Source: CALMEH01 sp031409875 (lineage in GTDB: Bacteria > Acidobacteriota > Blastocatellia > Pyrinomonadales > Pyrinomonadaceae). Taken from it: DNA of 25,188 nucleotides. The DNA lies in the NCBI GenBank assembly GCA_031409875.1, contig JANNYB010000141.1:1-25188 (forward strand), in the 5' to 3' direction. The translations under genes were made by a program, and so were the position numbers. The notes below the pieces were generated by a model. It did no database searches, was not told the DNA's origin, and worked only from the letters and a program-made list of their open reading frames with translations. This document shows positions 6,841 through 15,071 of this stretch, piece after piece. Each line of letters begins with the position of its first letter. Within the stretch, counting starts at the first letter, position 1.

Positions 6841-9126
6841 TTAATTCAAACTAAATGCTTCGACAGCCATCGGTTTGACGACGACTTCGCCGTCTTCTGC
6901 GTCAACCGTAAATCTGACGGCGGATTTCCATTGATTGGTAATTGGCAATTTTACTTTTTGGTCAATGAAGCGTTTTAAGAAACGTGCGCCGTAAGCGGGC
7001 GAATAACCTTTTTCGGTCATTACGTCGAGCGCAGATTCGGTGATTTCGACAAATTTACCTTGACGTTCCATATTGCGCTGAACTTTGCCGAGATAAATTT
7101 TAGCGATTTCACGAACTTCGTCCATCACGAGCGGTGAAAAAACGATGATTTCGTCAATTCGGTTGCGGAATTCGGGCGAAAATCTGGTTTCTGCCGCTTT
7201 CATCACTTCGCCTTTGATTTCCTTCATTTCGCCGCGTGATTTCATTCCGAAACCGAGCGGTTTTTCGTATTTTTTGAAACTTTCCGAGCCGAGATTCGAG
7301 GTCATAATAACGATTGCGTCCGAAAGATAAACTTTCTTGCCGCGACCATCCGTTATCCAACCTTCGTCAAAGGCTTGAAGGAAAATATTCATCAAATACG
7401 GATTCGCTTTTTCAACTTCATCGAGCAATAAAACCGTATAAGGATTTTCGCGTAATTGTTCGGTCAAAATTCCGCCGCGTTCGCTTCCGACAATTCCGCG
7501 CGGCATTCCGATAAGTTTTTCGATGCCGATTGTGCCTTCGGCGTATTCGCTCATATCAATCCGAACCATTTTGCCTTCATCGCCGAACATAAATTCGGCA
7601 ACGGCTTTTGCCAATTCGGTTTTTCCAACGCCCGTCGGACCTAAGAAAAGCAAAACTCCATCAGGCGCGTAATGATTTTCTTTGAGCGGACCTTTATTCA
7701 AACGCAATCTTTCGGCAACGGCGCGAACGGCTTCTTTTTGACCGATAACGCGCTTGCCCAAATCAATTTCCATTGCTGAAAATCTATCGGAAGTATCGCG
7801 GTAAATCATATCTTGCGGAATGCGCGATTCTTGCGAAATGACTTGGATAATATGTTCCGGTTTGACAACTAAGGATGTCGGTTCGTTGATTTCAACTTTG
7901 ACCGAAGCCGTGTCGAGCCAGCCGATTGCTTTATCCGGTAAATGTAAGTTACGAATATACTTAGGCGACATTTCCAAAGCTGTATTTATCGCTTCATCGG
8001 AAATCGTAACCGAATAATTTTTCTCTAAACGCGGACGCAAACCGTAAAGAATTTCGCGTGTTTCGGCGATTGTCGGTTCATCAACTTTGACCAGACGAAA
8101 TCTTCTCGCAAGTGCTTCGTCTTCGCCGATATATTCTTTGTATTCGGTGATTGTTGTCGCGCCAATAATTCGTAAATCGCCGCGAGCAAGCGAAGATTTG
8201 AACATATTTCCCGCATCCGAAGATGTTCCCATTGCCGCGCCTGCGCCGATAATCGTGTGTGCTTCGTCAATAAAAAGAATCAATTCCGGGCGTTCCTTAA
8301 CTTCGTCAATAATGCCTTTAATACGTTCTTCAAACATTCCGCGAAGCATTGTTCCGGCAACAAGTCCGCCCATTTGAAGTTGAACGATGTGCGAATTTCG
8401 CAATCTTTCAGGAACTTTTTCAGGTTCTAATTCAATCAAACGCGCCAAACCTTCGACGACCGCCGTTTTGCCAACGCCGGGTTCGCCGACGAGCATCGGC
8501 GAATTTGAGCGTTCGCGGTGCGAAAGAATCTCAATCATTTGAAGAATTTCTTTTTCGCGCCCGATGGTTGGCGGAATTTTGTCTTGACGCGCCAATTTAT
8601 TCATCGAAATACCAAAATGTTTTAAGTAACTCGGCAATTCATATTTCTTGCGAACTCGTTCTTCTTCTTTCTCGATTTTGCGGATTCTGGTTCGTGCCGT
8701 CTGCGCGACTTCTTCCGCCGGAACGCCGAGATTTTGCAGAACGTCGTTAAGAATACTGCGTTCATCATTCGATAAAACGTAGAAAATATCGCTGGCATCA
8801 ATAATGCGGCGACTTTGCGAACGCGCTCTGTCCATCGAGCGTTTGAAAAGTTCGGTCGTTTCCGGCGCAATGCGAAAACCCGTGCCGATATGCTGTCTGC
8901 CAGCTTCCATACGCTTTTCGATCAGCAATTTCACCGAACGCGGATCAACTGCCAAATCGCGCATCGTCGCGTTAAAAAGTTCGGCTTCTTCGGTCGTGAT
9001 TGCGTGTAAAATATGTTCAATCGCAATATAATTTTGGTCGCGCCGTTTTGATTCGCCCAACGCCGTTTCCAAAATGCGCCGTCCGCTGTCGCTGAATTTG
9101 TCCTTGTATGCGTCAATATCTGCCAT
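6841..9126 (-). CDS. ClpC/ClpA-type ATP-dependent unfoldase without a middle domain
   Basis: This 761-residue class I AAA+ unfoldase has a Clp N domain (about 2-145). AAA1 carries Walker A GEPGVGKT (214-221) and Walker B LFIDEAH (284-290). AAA2 carries Walker A GPTGVGKT (496-503) and Walker B LLLDEVEK (566-573). AAA1 runs straight into AAA2 (about 430-455), so the coiled-coil M domain of ClpB/ClpC is missing, as in ClpA, whose length it matches. The tripeptide LGF (624-626) lies where ClpA/ClpC carry the IGL/IGF loop that docks on ClpP, which ClpB lacks; it is therefore likely to feed a protease. No ClpP gene is in the window. The RHH and retropepsin genes follow at 1-5 bp spacing, an unusual neighbourhood. 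Confidence 0.92.
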   Translation of the reverse strand: MADIDAYKDKFSDSGRRILETALGESKRRDQNYIAIEHILHAITTEEAELFNATMRDLAVDPRSVKLLIEKRMEAGRQHIGTGFRIAPETTELFKRSMDRARSQSRRIIDASDIFYVLSNDERSILNDVLQNLGVPAEEVAQTARTRIRKIEKEEERVRKKYELPSYLKHFGISMNKLARQDKIPPTIGREKEILQMIEILSHRERSNSPMLVGEPGVGKTAVVEGLARLIELEPEKVPERLRNSHIVQLQMGGLVAGTMLRGMFEERIKGIIDEVKERPELILFIDEAHTIIGAGAAMGTSSDAGNMFKSSLARGDLRIIGATTITEYKEYIGEDEALARRFRLVKVDEPTIAETREILYGLRPRLEKNYSVTISDEAINTALEMSPKYIRNLHLPDKAIGWLDTASVKVEINEPTSLVVKPEHIIQVISQESRIPQDMIYRDTSDRFSAMEIDLGKRVIGQKEAVRAVAERLRLNKGPLKENHYAPDGVLLFLGPTGVGKTELAKAVAEFMFGDEGKMVRIDMSEYAEGTIGIEKLIGMPRGIVGSERGGILTEQLRENPYTVLLLDEVEKANPYLMNIFLQAFDEGWITDGRGKKVYLSDAIVIMTSNLGSESFKKYEKPLGFGMKSRGEMKEIKGEVMKAAETRFSPEFRNRIDEIIVFSPLVMDEVREIAKIYLGKVQRNMERQGKFVEITESALDVMTEKGYSPAYGARFLKRFIDQKVKLPITNQWKSAVRFTVDAEDGEVVVKPMAVEAFSLN

Positions 9127-9246
9127 AAAATTTATTAAACTCCAATATCTTTTTTTGATGCCGCGCGATTCGCGTTTTATGCCAAGAATATCTTAGCATT
9201 TTGAAAACCATTTACGAAAAGAAATCTGCAAAAGATTCGCTGATCT

Positions 9247-9732
9247 TTAAACTTCGCAAATGCAACCGCATTCCAACTCAATCTTTGTCGGTGAGGTCAA
9301 TTCGCGTTTTTCGCCTTCCCGAAAATGAAAAATTTCCATCGTGTAAGGATTAAAAACCACGACATCTTTCACGCCGTTTGCCAGATAAATCGGCGGCGAA
9401 ATCTCCAAATCCTTCGCTTCATATTTTTTGCTGATAACCTCAATAACGGCTTCGGGAACTTCTCGAATCGCTTCTTCCATTTCCGTCGGCATCTTGCAAA
9501 ATATGGAAATATCTGGGCGTTTCAGCGAACCGTCGGGAAACGAAACATAAATATCCGCAATATTTATACATTCGCAATTTTCGGTTTCGGTTTTGAGTCT
9601 TTTTATCGAATCACGAATACGGTCAATTTCGAGTTGATGTTTAAGAACCGGCGATGCTTCCCAGATCGCCAATTTTCCCGCAAACTCCAATTTTATGCCT
9701 AAATCTTCCGCATTTAATAATTGTGGATTCAT
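9247..9732 (-). CDS. Uma2-family (DUF820) putative nuclease, diverged copy
   Basis: This 161-residue protein belongs to the Uma2 branch of PD-(D/E)XK-fold proteins. RPDISIFC carries the acidic metal ligand and PEAVIEVISKKY the second acidic residue; YLANGVKDVVVFNP matches the family's closing strand. The usual SPST..D..K segment after the EV(L/I)S motif is replaced by SKKYEAKDLEIS, and the N-terminal part is short, so it is more divergent than its neighbour. It starts six bases after the stop of the other Uma2 gene and ends the clpB-grpE-Uma2-Uma2 series. Uma2 proteins are abundant in some phyla and their real function is mostly unknown; nuclease activity is predicted from fold only. Confidence 0.8.
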   Translation of the reverse strand: MNPQLLNAEDLGIKLEFAGKLAIWEASPVLKHQLEIDRIRDSIKRLKTETENCECINIADIYVSFPDGSLKRPDISIFCKMPTEMEEAIREVPEAVIEVISKKYEAKDLEISPPIYLANGVKDVVVFNPYTMEIFHFREGEKRELTSPTKIELECGCICEV

Positions 9733-9738
9733 ATATTA

Positions 9739-10353
9739 TTACTCATCATTCATTTCTTCATCAGGCAACGGTTTAAGTTCAACACGGTCATAAACTTCCG
9801 ATACACTAAGTTCACAATCAATTGCATCTATTCGCAACATATCGGAAATCTCGCTCAAACTTTGGTAAATCCAGTTTCCGTCCGTCTGTTTGCGAAAATG
9901 CTCGATAAAACAATATTCTTGCGAAACCAAAATATAATCGGTCAAAGTTTCGTTGCCCATCCGGTAACGAATAAACTTTTTTGAGCGGTCATATTCGGCA
10001 GTCGAAGGCGAGAGAACTTCAAAAATCACTTTCGGATTCGTCAAAACATCTTTTTTCGTGTCGTGAAATTGCGGTTCGCCGCAAACAATCGTCAAATCAG
10101 GGTAAGAAAAAAGGCTTGCCGTTGAAGTTCGCACTTTCATATTCGGCGATAACGCTTCACACGATTTTCCTTTTAATTTATTGCGAACTTCGCCGCTCAA
10201 ATTTACACAAACGCGGCTGTGCGAAAGACTTTCGCCAGCCATCGAATAGATTTCGCCATCAAGAAATTCGTGGCGCGAAATGCTTTCACGTTCAAACTTT
10301 AAATAATCTTCCGCCGTAAAAACAGTTTCGGTTTTTAGTTTTGCTAAACCCAT
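9739..10353 (-). CDS. Uma2-family (DUF820) putative restriction-endonuclease-fold protein
   Basis: This 204-residue protein is a typical Uma2 member. FTAEDYLKFERESISRHEFLDGEIYSMAG lies at the N terminus (read in two parts around residue 20-40). YPDLTIVCGEP holds the first acidic active-site residue, PKVIFEVLSPSTAEYDRSKK the second acidic residue and lysine region, and TDYILVSQEYCFIEHF the closing strand. The catalytic pattern looks complete. It starts six bases after the grpE stop and is followed by a second, diverged Uma2 gene, so both are probably co-transcribed with the chaperone genes. Whether this link to stress response is functional or only positional is unknown. Confidence 0.88.
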   Translation of the reverse strand: MGLAKLKTETVFTAEDYLKFERESISRHEFLDGEIYSMAGESLSHSRVCVNLSGEVRNKLKGKSCEALSPNMKVRTSTASLFSYPDLTIVCGEPQFHDTKKDVLTNPKVIFEVLSPSTAEYDRSKKFIRYRMGNETLTDYILVSQEYCFIEHFRKQTDGNWIYQSLSEISDMLRIDAIDCELSVSEVYDRVELKPLPDEEMNDE

Positions 10354-10359
10354 AAATTT

Positions 10360-11031
10360 TTATTCGCTTGCCGTATTTGCCAAACCTTTGCCGACTTGCA
10401 CACGCGCCGGGCGCAATAATTTTTCGCCGAGTTTGTAGCCGCGCGAATATTCCGACGTGATTTTGCCGTCGTTTTCGGCTTCGGTTTCAACCATATCAAT
10501 CGCTTCGTGAAGTTCGGGATTGAAATCAGTGCCGATTGACGGAACAGCCTCCACGCCGACGCTTAACAAGGCGTTTTCAAAAACACGCGCCGTGCCTTTG
10601 ACACCGCCGAGAAGATGTTCGAGCGACGAATCTTTTTCGGCGTGGTTAATCGCCAAATTCAAATTATCGAGAACGGGAAGCAGTGTCGTCAGAAAATTAA
10701 ATTGTCCTTGCTTGGCGCGATCTTCCAAAGTTTTTTGCAAACGTCCGCGCATTTCTTGAGTTTCGCGTTCCATCTGCGTTTTGATTTCTTCAAATTTCGC
10801 TTGAACGCCGATAAGTTTTGATTCAGCCGCTTCGCGCCGTTCGGTTTCGGCTTTCAATGTCGTTTCCAATTCGATTTCACGCGCCGATTTTACAGGTTCT
10901 TGAGTTTTTTTCTCGTTAGATTCTTTTTCATTCACAGGAATTTTCTCGCCGTTTTCGTCTAAAATATCTTCTAAAAGTTCTTCGTTGTTATTATCTTGTT
11001 CACTCATTTTCTTTTTCTTAAACCACGTCAT
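10360..11031 (-). CDS. grpE: GrpE, nucleotide exchange factor for DnaK
   Basis: GrpE dimers release ADP from DnaK in the Hsp70 cycle. The protein (up to 223 residues) has an acidic disordered N terminus (NNNEELLEDILDENGEK) and a long charged coiled coil (about 50-110). The family core follows: LLPVLDNLNLAINHA, FENALLSVGVEAV, FNPELHEAIDMV and YKLGEKLLRPARVQVGKG. Two starts are possible: MTWFKKKK at 11031 or MSEQDNNN at 11007. The second removes a lysine-rich leader, and neither has a strong ribosome site. clpB lies upstream across a 130-bp gap filled by an inverted repeat, and two Uma2 genes follow at 6-bp spacing. dnaK and dnaJ are not in the window. Confidence 0.95.
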   Translation of the reverse strand: MTWFKKKKMSEQDNNNEELLEDILDENGEKIPVNEKESNEKKTQEPVKSAREIELETTLKAETERREAAESKLIGVQAKFEEIKTQMERETQEMRGRLQKTLEDRAKQGQFNFLTTLLPVLDNLNLAINHAEKDSSLEHLLGGVKGTARVFENALLSVGVEAVPSIGTDFNPELHEAIDMVETEAENDGKITSEYSRGYKLGEKLLRPARVQVGKGLANTASE

Positions 11032-11093
11032 AAAATTTGATAAATAATCTCTTCTTTAAGTCTAGCAAACCATTTATCTTTCGGAAAATATTA

Positions 11094-11153
11094 ACCACAT
11101 AGAAACATAGAAACATAGGTTTTTCTTTCTATGTTTCTATGTTTCTATGTGGT
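11094..11153. repeat. Inverted repeat of ACATAGAA units between clpB and grpE
   Basis: A perfect 25-bp stem (11094-11118 with 11129-11153) surrounds a 10-nt T-rich loop. Each arm is built of ACATAGAA units with an 8-bp period and an outer ACC/GGT cap. It begins eight bases after the clpB stop. A near-identical element lies at 18001-18068, so this is a dispersed family. It may trim or stabilise the clpB message relative to grpE. Confidence 0.92.
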
Positions 11154-11161
11154 AAAATCTT

Positions 11162-13759
11162 CTACGCCGAAGCCGTTGCCGCGTCTGTCGTGAAATTCAA
11201 TTCGCCGCCTTCAGCCGCAACTTTGATAGTTTGTCCGCTTTTGATTTCGCCGTTCAAAAGTTTTATCGCCAAAGGATTTTGAATCATCGTTTGAATCGCC
11301 CGTTTCAAAGGTCTTGCGCCGAAAGTCGGGTCGTAACCTTCTTGGACGAGCAATTCTTTTGCCGAATTTTCCAACAAAATCGAAATTCCGCGTTCCGCCA
11401 GATTTTTACGCAATTTTTCGAGTTGAACGTCAATAATCTGCGCGATTTCTTCGCGCTTGAGTTGCGTAAAGACGACAATGTCATCAATCCGATTTAAAAA
11501 TTCCGGTTTGAAATGCGAACGCAAAACGCCTAAAACCATTTCTTTTATCGGCGTATCAACAAGCGAACTCGCATTCATAATTTCACGCGAACCGAGATTG
11601 CTCGTCATAATCAAAACCGTGTTTTTGAAATCCACAACGCGCCCTTTCGAGTCTGTAAGTCGTCCGTCATCAAGGATTTGCAATAAAATATTGAAAACAT
11701 CGGGATGCGCTTTTTCGATTTCGTCAAACAACACAACCGAATACGGACGACGACGCACGGCTTCGGTCAATTGTCCGCCTTCGTCATAACCGACATATCC
11801 CGGCGGCGCACCGATCATTCGCGCAACCGCGTGTTTTTCCATATATTCCGACATATCCAAACGAACCATTGAGCGTTCGTCGTCGAACATAAATTCCGCC
11901 AAAGCCTTCGCCGTTTCGGTTTTTCCAACACCTGTCGGACCAAGAAAAATAAACGAACCAATCGGACGATTCGGGTCTTGCAAACCTGCACGAGCGCGGC
12001 GAACCGCATTAGCCACAGCAGTTAGAGCTTCGTCTTGTCCGATAACACGCTTACGCAAACCTTGTTCCATCGAAACAAGTTTCTGCATTTCGCCTTCGAG
12101 CATTTTCGACACGGGAACGCCTGTCCATTTGGCGACAACTTCCGCAATATCTTCCTCGTTGACTTCTTCTTTGAGAAAAACGCCGTCTTTTTGCAAATCG
12201 GCAAGTCTGGCTTGTTCGGCTTCAAGCTGTTTTTCGAGCGACGGAATCGTTCCGTATTGCAATTCGGCGGCAAGATTAAGGTCGCCGGCATTTCTCGCTT
12301 GTTCGAGTTCGAGACGCGCTTTTTCAAGCTGCTCTTTGCCGTTACGCATTTTCTCGATTTCTTCTTTTTCCGACTGCCATTTCGCCTTCATTCCGCCGGA
12401 TTTTTCCTTCAAATCGGCAATGCGTTTTTCGATGTCTTCAAGCCGTGATTTCGCCTTTGCATCAGTTTCACGCGATAACGCTTGACGCTCAATTTCAAGC
12501 TGTAAAATCTCGCGCTCAAGCACGTCAATTTCAACCGGCAGCGAATCAATTTCAATCCGCATTTTCGACGCGGCTTCGTCAATCAAATCAATCGCTTTAT
12601 CGGGCAGAAATCTGTCGGTAATATAACGATTTGAAAGAGTTGCGGCGGCAACAATCGCGGCATCGGTGATGCGAACGCCGTGATGAACTTCGTATTTTTC
12701 CTTCAAACCGCGCAAAATCGCAATCGTATCTTCAACATTCGGTTCGCCGACAAAAACATTCTGAAAACGTCTTTCGAGTGCCTTGTCTTTTTCGATATAT
12801 TTCTGATATTCGTTCAAAGTAGTTGCGCCGACGCATCGCAACATTCCACGCGCCAACGCAGGTTTCAACATATTCGACGCATCAATCGCACCTTCGCCCG
12901 CGCCCGCACCAACCAAAGTATGTAATTCATCAATAAACAAAATTATCTGTCCGTCCGATTTTTCGATTTCCTTCAAAACCGCTTTCAAACGATCTTCAAA
13001 CTCACCGCGATATTTCGCGCCAGCCAACATCGAACCCAAATCAAGCCCGACAAGTTTTTTATTCTTCAGCGTTTCCGGCACATCGCCCGAAACAATTCTC
13101 TGCGCCAAACCTTCGACAATCGCCGTTTTTCCAACGCCGGGTTCGCCAATCAAAACCGGATTATTTTTCGTCCGACGCGATAAAACCTGAATCGTTCTTC
13201 TGATTTCATCGTCGCGCCCGATGACCGGATCGAGCTTTCCTTTTCGCGCTCTTTCTGTCAAATCAATCGAATATTTTTCCAACGATTGAAAATTTTCTTC
13301 CGCGTTTTGGTCGGTAATCCGCGCCCCGCCGCGCATTTCGGTAATAACTTTTTCAGCATTTTCTTTCGTGCAACCGTTTGAACGTAAAATTCTTCCTGCA
13401 TCGCCGTCTTTTTCAGCCACAATCGCCAGAAAAAGATGTTCGGTTGACATATATTCGTCCGACATCTTTTCGGCTTCCTTCTGCGCTTCCTGAAAAATCG
13501 TGTTGATGCGCGACGAAAAATATTGCTGACCGCCCGAAACCTGCGGAAAACGCGCAATCGCCGCCAAAGTATCGGTCAAAACCGTCGGCACATTCGCACC
13601 AATCTTGCCCAAAATCGGGCGCAGAGTTCCTTCTTTTTGTTCCAACATCGAAGCCAAAAGATGTTCCGGCTCGACTTGTTGATTCTGATTTTTTTCGGCA
13701 ACACCGATAGCTTCTTGAATTGCTTCCTGCCCACGAATTGTATATCTGTCAAATCTCAT
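11162..13759 (-). CDS. clpB: ClpB disaggregase (Hsp100)
   Basis: ClpB rescues aggregated proteins together with DnaK. This 865-residue protein has the full layout. The N domain is at about 1-145. AAA1 has Walker A GEPGVGKT (205-212), Walker B ILFIDELH (273-280) and pore residue Y250 in AGAKYRG. The coiled-coil M domain (about 405-525) is rich in Glu/Lys/Leu heptads. AAA2 has Walker A GPTGVGKT (607-614), Walker B VVLFDEIEK (675-683) and pore loop GYVG (654-657). There is no ClpP-docking tripeptide after AAA2 sensor 1, in contrast to the Clp ATPase at 6841-9126. MRFDRYTIRGQEAI is a usual ClpB start. A strong sigma70-type promoter lies 28 bases upstream. It leads the clpB-grpE-Uma2-Uma2 series. 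Confidence 0.98.
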   Translation of the reverse strand: MRFDRYTIRGQEAIQEAIGVAEKNQNQQVEPEHLLASMLEQKEGTLRPILGKIGANVPTVLTDTLAAIARFPQVSGGQQYFSSRINTIFQEAQKEAEKMSDEYMSTEHLFLAIVAEKDGDAGRILRSNGCTKENAEKVITEMRGGARITDQNAEENFQSLEKYSIDLTERARKGKLDPVIGRDDEIRRTIQVLSRRTKNNPVLIGEPGVGKTAIVEGLAQRIVSGDVPETLKNKKLVGLDLGSMLAGAKYRGEFEDRLKAVLKEIEKSDGQIILFIDELHTLVGAGAGEGAIDASNMLKPALARGMLRCVGATTLNEYQKYIEKDKALERRFQNVFVGEPNVEDTIAILRGLKEKYEVHHGVRITDAAIVAAATLSNRYITDRFLPDKAIDLIDEAASKMRIEIDSLPVEIDVLEREILQLEIERQALSRETDAKAKSRLEDIEKRIADLKEKSGGMKAKWQSEKEEIEKMRNGKEQLEKARLELEQARNAGDLNLAAELQYGTIPSLEKQLEAEQARLADLQKDGVFLKEEVNEEDIAEVVAKWTGVPVSKMLEGEMQKLVSMEQGLRKRVIGQDEALTAVANAVRRARAGLQDPNRPIGSFIFLGPTGVGKTETAKALAEFMFDDERSMVRLDMSEYMEKHAVARMIGAPPGYVGYDEGGQLTEAVRRRPYSVVLFDEIEKAHPDVFNILLQILDDGRLTDSKGRVVDFKNTVLIMTSNLGSREIMNASSLVDTPIKEMVLGVLRSHFKPEFLNRIDDIVVFTQLKREEIAQIIDVQLEKLRKNLAERGISILLENSAKELLVQEGYDPTFGARPLKRAIQTMIQNPLAIKLLNGEIKSGQTIKVAAEGGELNFTTDAATASA

Positions 13760-13786
13760 AGTTTTTACAATTTTAAGTCTATACTA

Positions 13787-13815
13787 ATAATAAAATGTGA
13801 GTGTCTTGCTGTCAA
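13787..13815 (-). promoter_or_regulatory. Strong sigma70-type promoter of clpB with possible HAIR-like operator
   Basis: On the minus strand TTGACA (13815-13810) and TATTAT (13792-13787) are separated by exactly 17 bases, with 6/6 and 5/6 consensus matches. The overlapping sequence CTTGACA-N7-ACTCACA matches 10 of 14 positions of the HspR operator CTTGAGT-N7-ACTCAAG with the right spacing. The promoter call is firm; the HspR site is speculative. Confidence 0.75.
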
Positions 13816-13870
13816 GTCCAAAAAATCTGCCGAGCAATTTACAAAAAATTAACTTTTCCTACGTTTTCAG

Positions 13871-13900
13871 ATGACACTTTGCGCCGTTGTCGGTTATATT
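13871..13900 (+). promoter_or_regulatory. Promoter for the nucleoside permease operon
   Basis: ATGACA (13871-13876) and TATATT (13895-13900) are separated by 18 bases, each a 5/6 consensus match. It diverges from the clpB promoter and predicts a leader of about 80 nt containing the 16-bp inverted repeat at 13929-13973. Confidence 0.5.
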
Positions 13901-13928
13901 TAGCTTGCAACTTTCCAAAAATTGTAGG

Positions 13929-13973
13929 ACAGACTTCAGTCTGTAATTCTTAATAAAACAGACTGAAGTCTGT
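13929..13973. repeat. Perfect 16-bp inverted repeat before the first permease
   Basis: ACAGACTTCAGTCTGT (13929-13944) and ACAGACTGAAGTCTGT (13958-13973) are perfect reverse complements around a 13-nt A/T-rich spacer. Each arm is also nearly palindromic by itself. The right arm ends 15 bases before the permease ATG, with no clear Shine-Dalgarno in between. Confidence 0.9.
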
Positions 13974-13988
13974 TTTACGAAAAAACTG

Positions 13989-15068
13989 ATGAAAATTCTT
14001 CGTGAAATTATTTCGCCGCTGATTGCGGTTTTGCTGGCTTTTTTGGTTGGCGCAATAATCATTTTGCTGATTAAAGACAATCCGATTGAAACATATCGGA
14101 TTTTGTTGGCGAATTCGTTCGGTTCGATGAAGGACGTTGGTTATACACTTTTTCTCGCAACGCCTTTGATTTTTACGGGTTTGGCGGTCGCGGTGGCGTT
14201 TCGATGCGGACTTTTCAACATCGGCGCGGAAGGTCAACTTTATGTCGCATCGTTTGCGACGGCGTGGGTCGGCATCAAATTCGGCGGCACGGTTGTTGAT
14301 ATTTTTGGCAAACAGGAAGATTGGTCTTGGGTGAGTTTGCCGTCGGTTTTGCTTGTTCCGTTGTGCATTCTGACGGCGGTTGTCGCGGGCGGACTTTGGG
14401 GTGCAATTCCGGGCATTTTGCGGGCGAAATTCGGTTCGAGCGAAGTTATCAATACGATTATGCTGAACTTTATTGCGATTGCGATGGTCAGCTATTTTAC
14501 GCAATATCATTTCAAAATTCCGGGCGATCCGATTTTGCAAACCGCGCCGATTGGCAATGCGGCATTTATTCCACAACTTAACGAATATCTGCCGTTTATT
14601 CCGAAAGATGTGCCGCTCAATTTCGCGTTTCTGATTGCGGTTTTGATGTGTTTTGCGGTTTATGTTTTTTTGTGGAAAACAAAATGGGGTTTTGAACTTC
14701 GCGCTGTCGGGCAGAACGCTTCGGCGGCTGAATACGGCGGAATTTCGCCTAAAAAACAGATAATTACGGCAATGGCGATTTCAGGCGCACTTGCCGGAAT
14801 GGTCGCAATTAACGAAGTTCTCGGTTATCGCCACAATTATTACGACGGATTTTCGGCGGATTTAGGTTTTCTCGGCATCGCCGTTGCGCTACTCGGCAGA
14901 AATCATCCGCTCGGCGTATTTATTTCGGCGATTTTCTTTGCGGTTTTAATTCGCGGCGAAATTTTTGTTGATGCTTTCACGCGCTACGTTTCCAAAGACA
15001 TCAGCGCAATTTTGCAAGCGATTGTGATTTTATTTGTGGCTTGCTTGCAGAAGTATTCAAAGAAATAA
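13989..15068 (+). CDS. ABC transporter permease, nucleoside (NupP/BmpA-system) type
   Basis: This 359-residue inner-membrane protein has hydrophobic spans throughout (for example SPLIAVLLAFLVGAIIILL near the N terminus). It carries the BPD_transp_2 signatures of the sugar/nucleoside permease class: ATPLIFTGLAVAVAFRCGLFNIGAEGQ (in two overlapping parts), SSEVINTIMLNFIA-like SEVINTIMLNFIAIAMV, and the ATPase-contact region FELRAVGQNASAAEYGGI. The partner permease is at 15507-16475. Purine nucleoside phosphorylase, uridine kinase and cytidine deaminase follow, which points to nucleosides as substrate. The usual ATPase and BMP-type binding lipoprotein are not in the window. A hicBA pair separates the two permease genes at 3 bp and at an ATGA overlap. 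Confidence 0.9.
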   Translation: MKILREIISPLIAVLLAFLVGAIIILLIKDNPIETYRILLANSFGSMKDVGYTLFLATPLIFTGLAVAVAFRCGLFNIGAEGQLYVASFATAWVGIKFGGTVVDIFGKQEDWSWVSLPSVLLVPLCILTAVVAGGLWGAIPGILRAKFGSSEVINTIMLNFIAIAMVSYFTQYHFKIPGDPILQTAPIGNAAFIPQLNEYLPFIPKDVPLNFAFLIAVLMCFAVYVFLWKTKWGFELRAVGQNASAAEYGGISPKKQIITAMAISGALAGMVAINEVLGYRHNYYDGFSADLGFLGIAVALLGRNHPLGVFISAIFFAVLIRGEIFVDAFTRYVSKDISAILQAIVILFVACLQKYSKK

Positions 15069-15071
15069 GTT

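Noticed and set aside
13950..14576. 208-residue Arg/Asn-rich open frame opposite the first permease
   Set aside because: Composition is that of a shadow frame of a membrane-protein gene; no motif.
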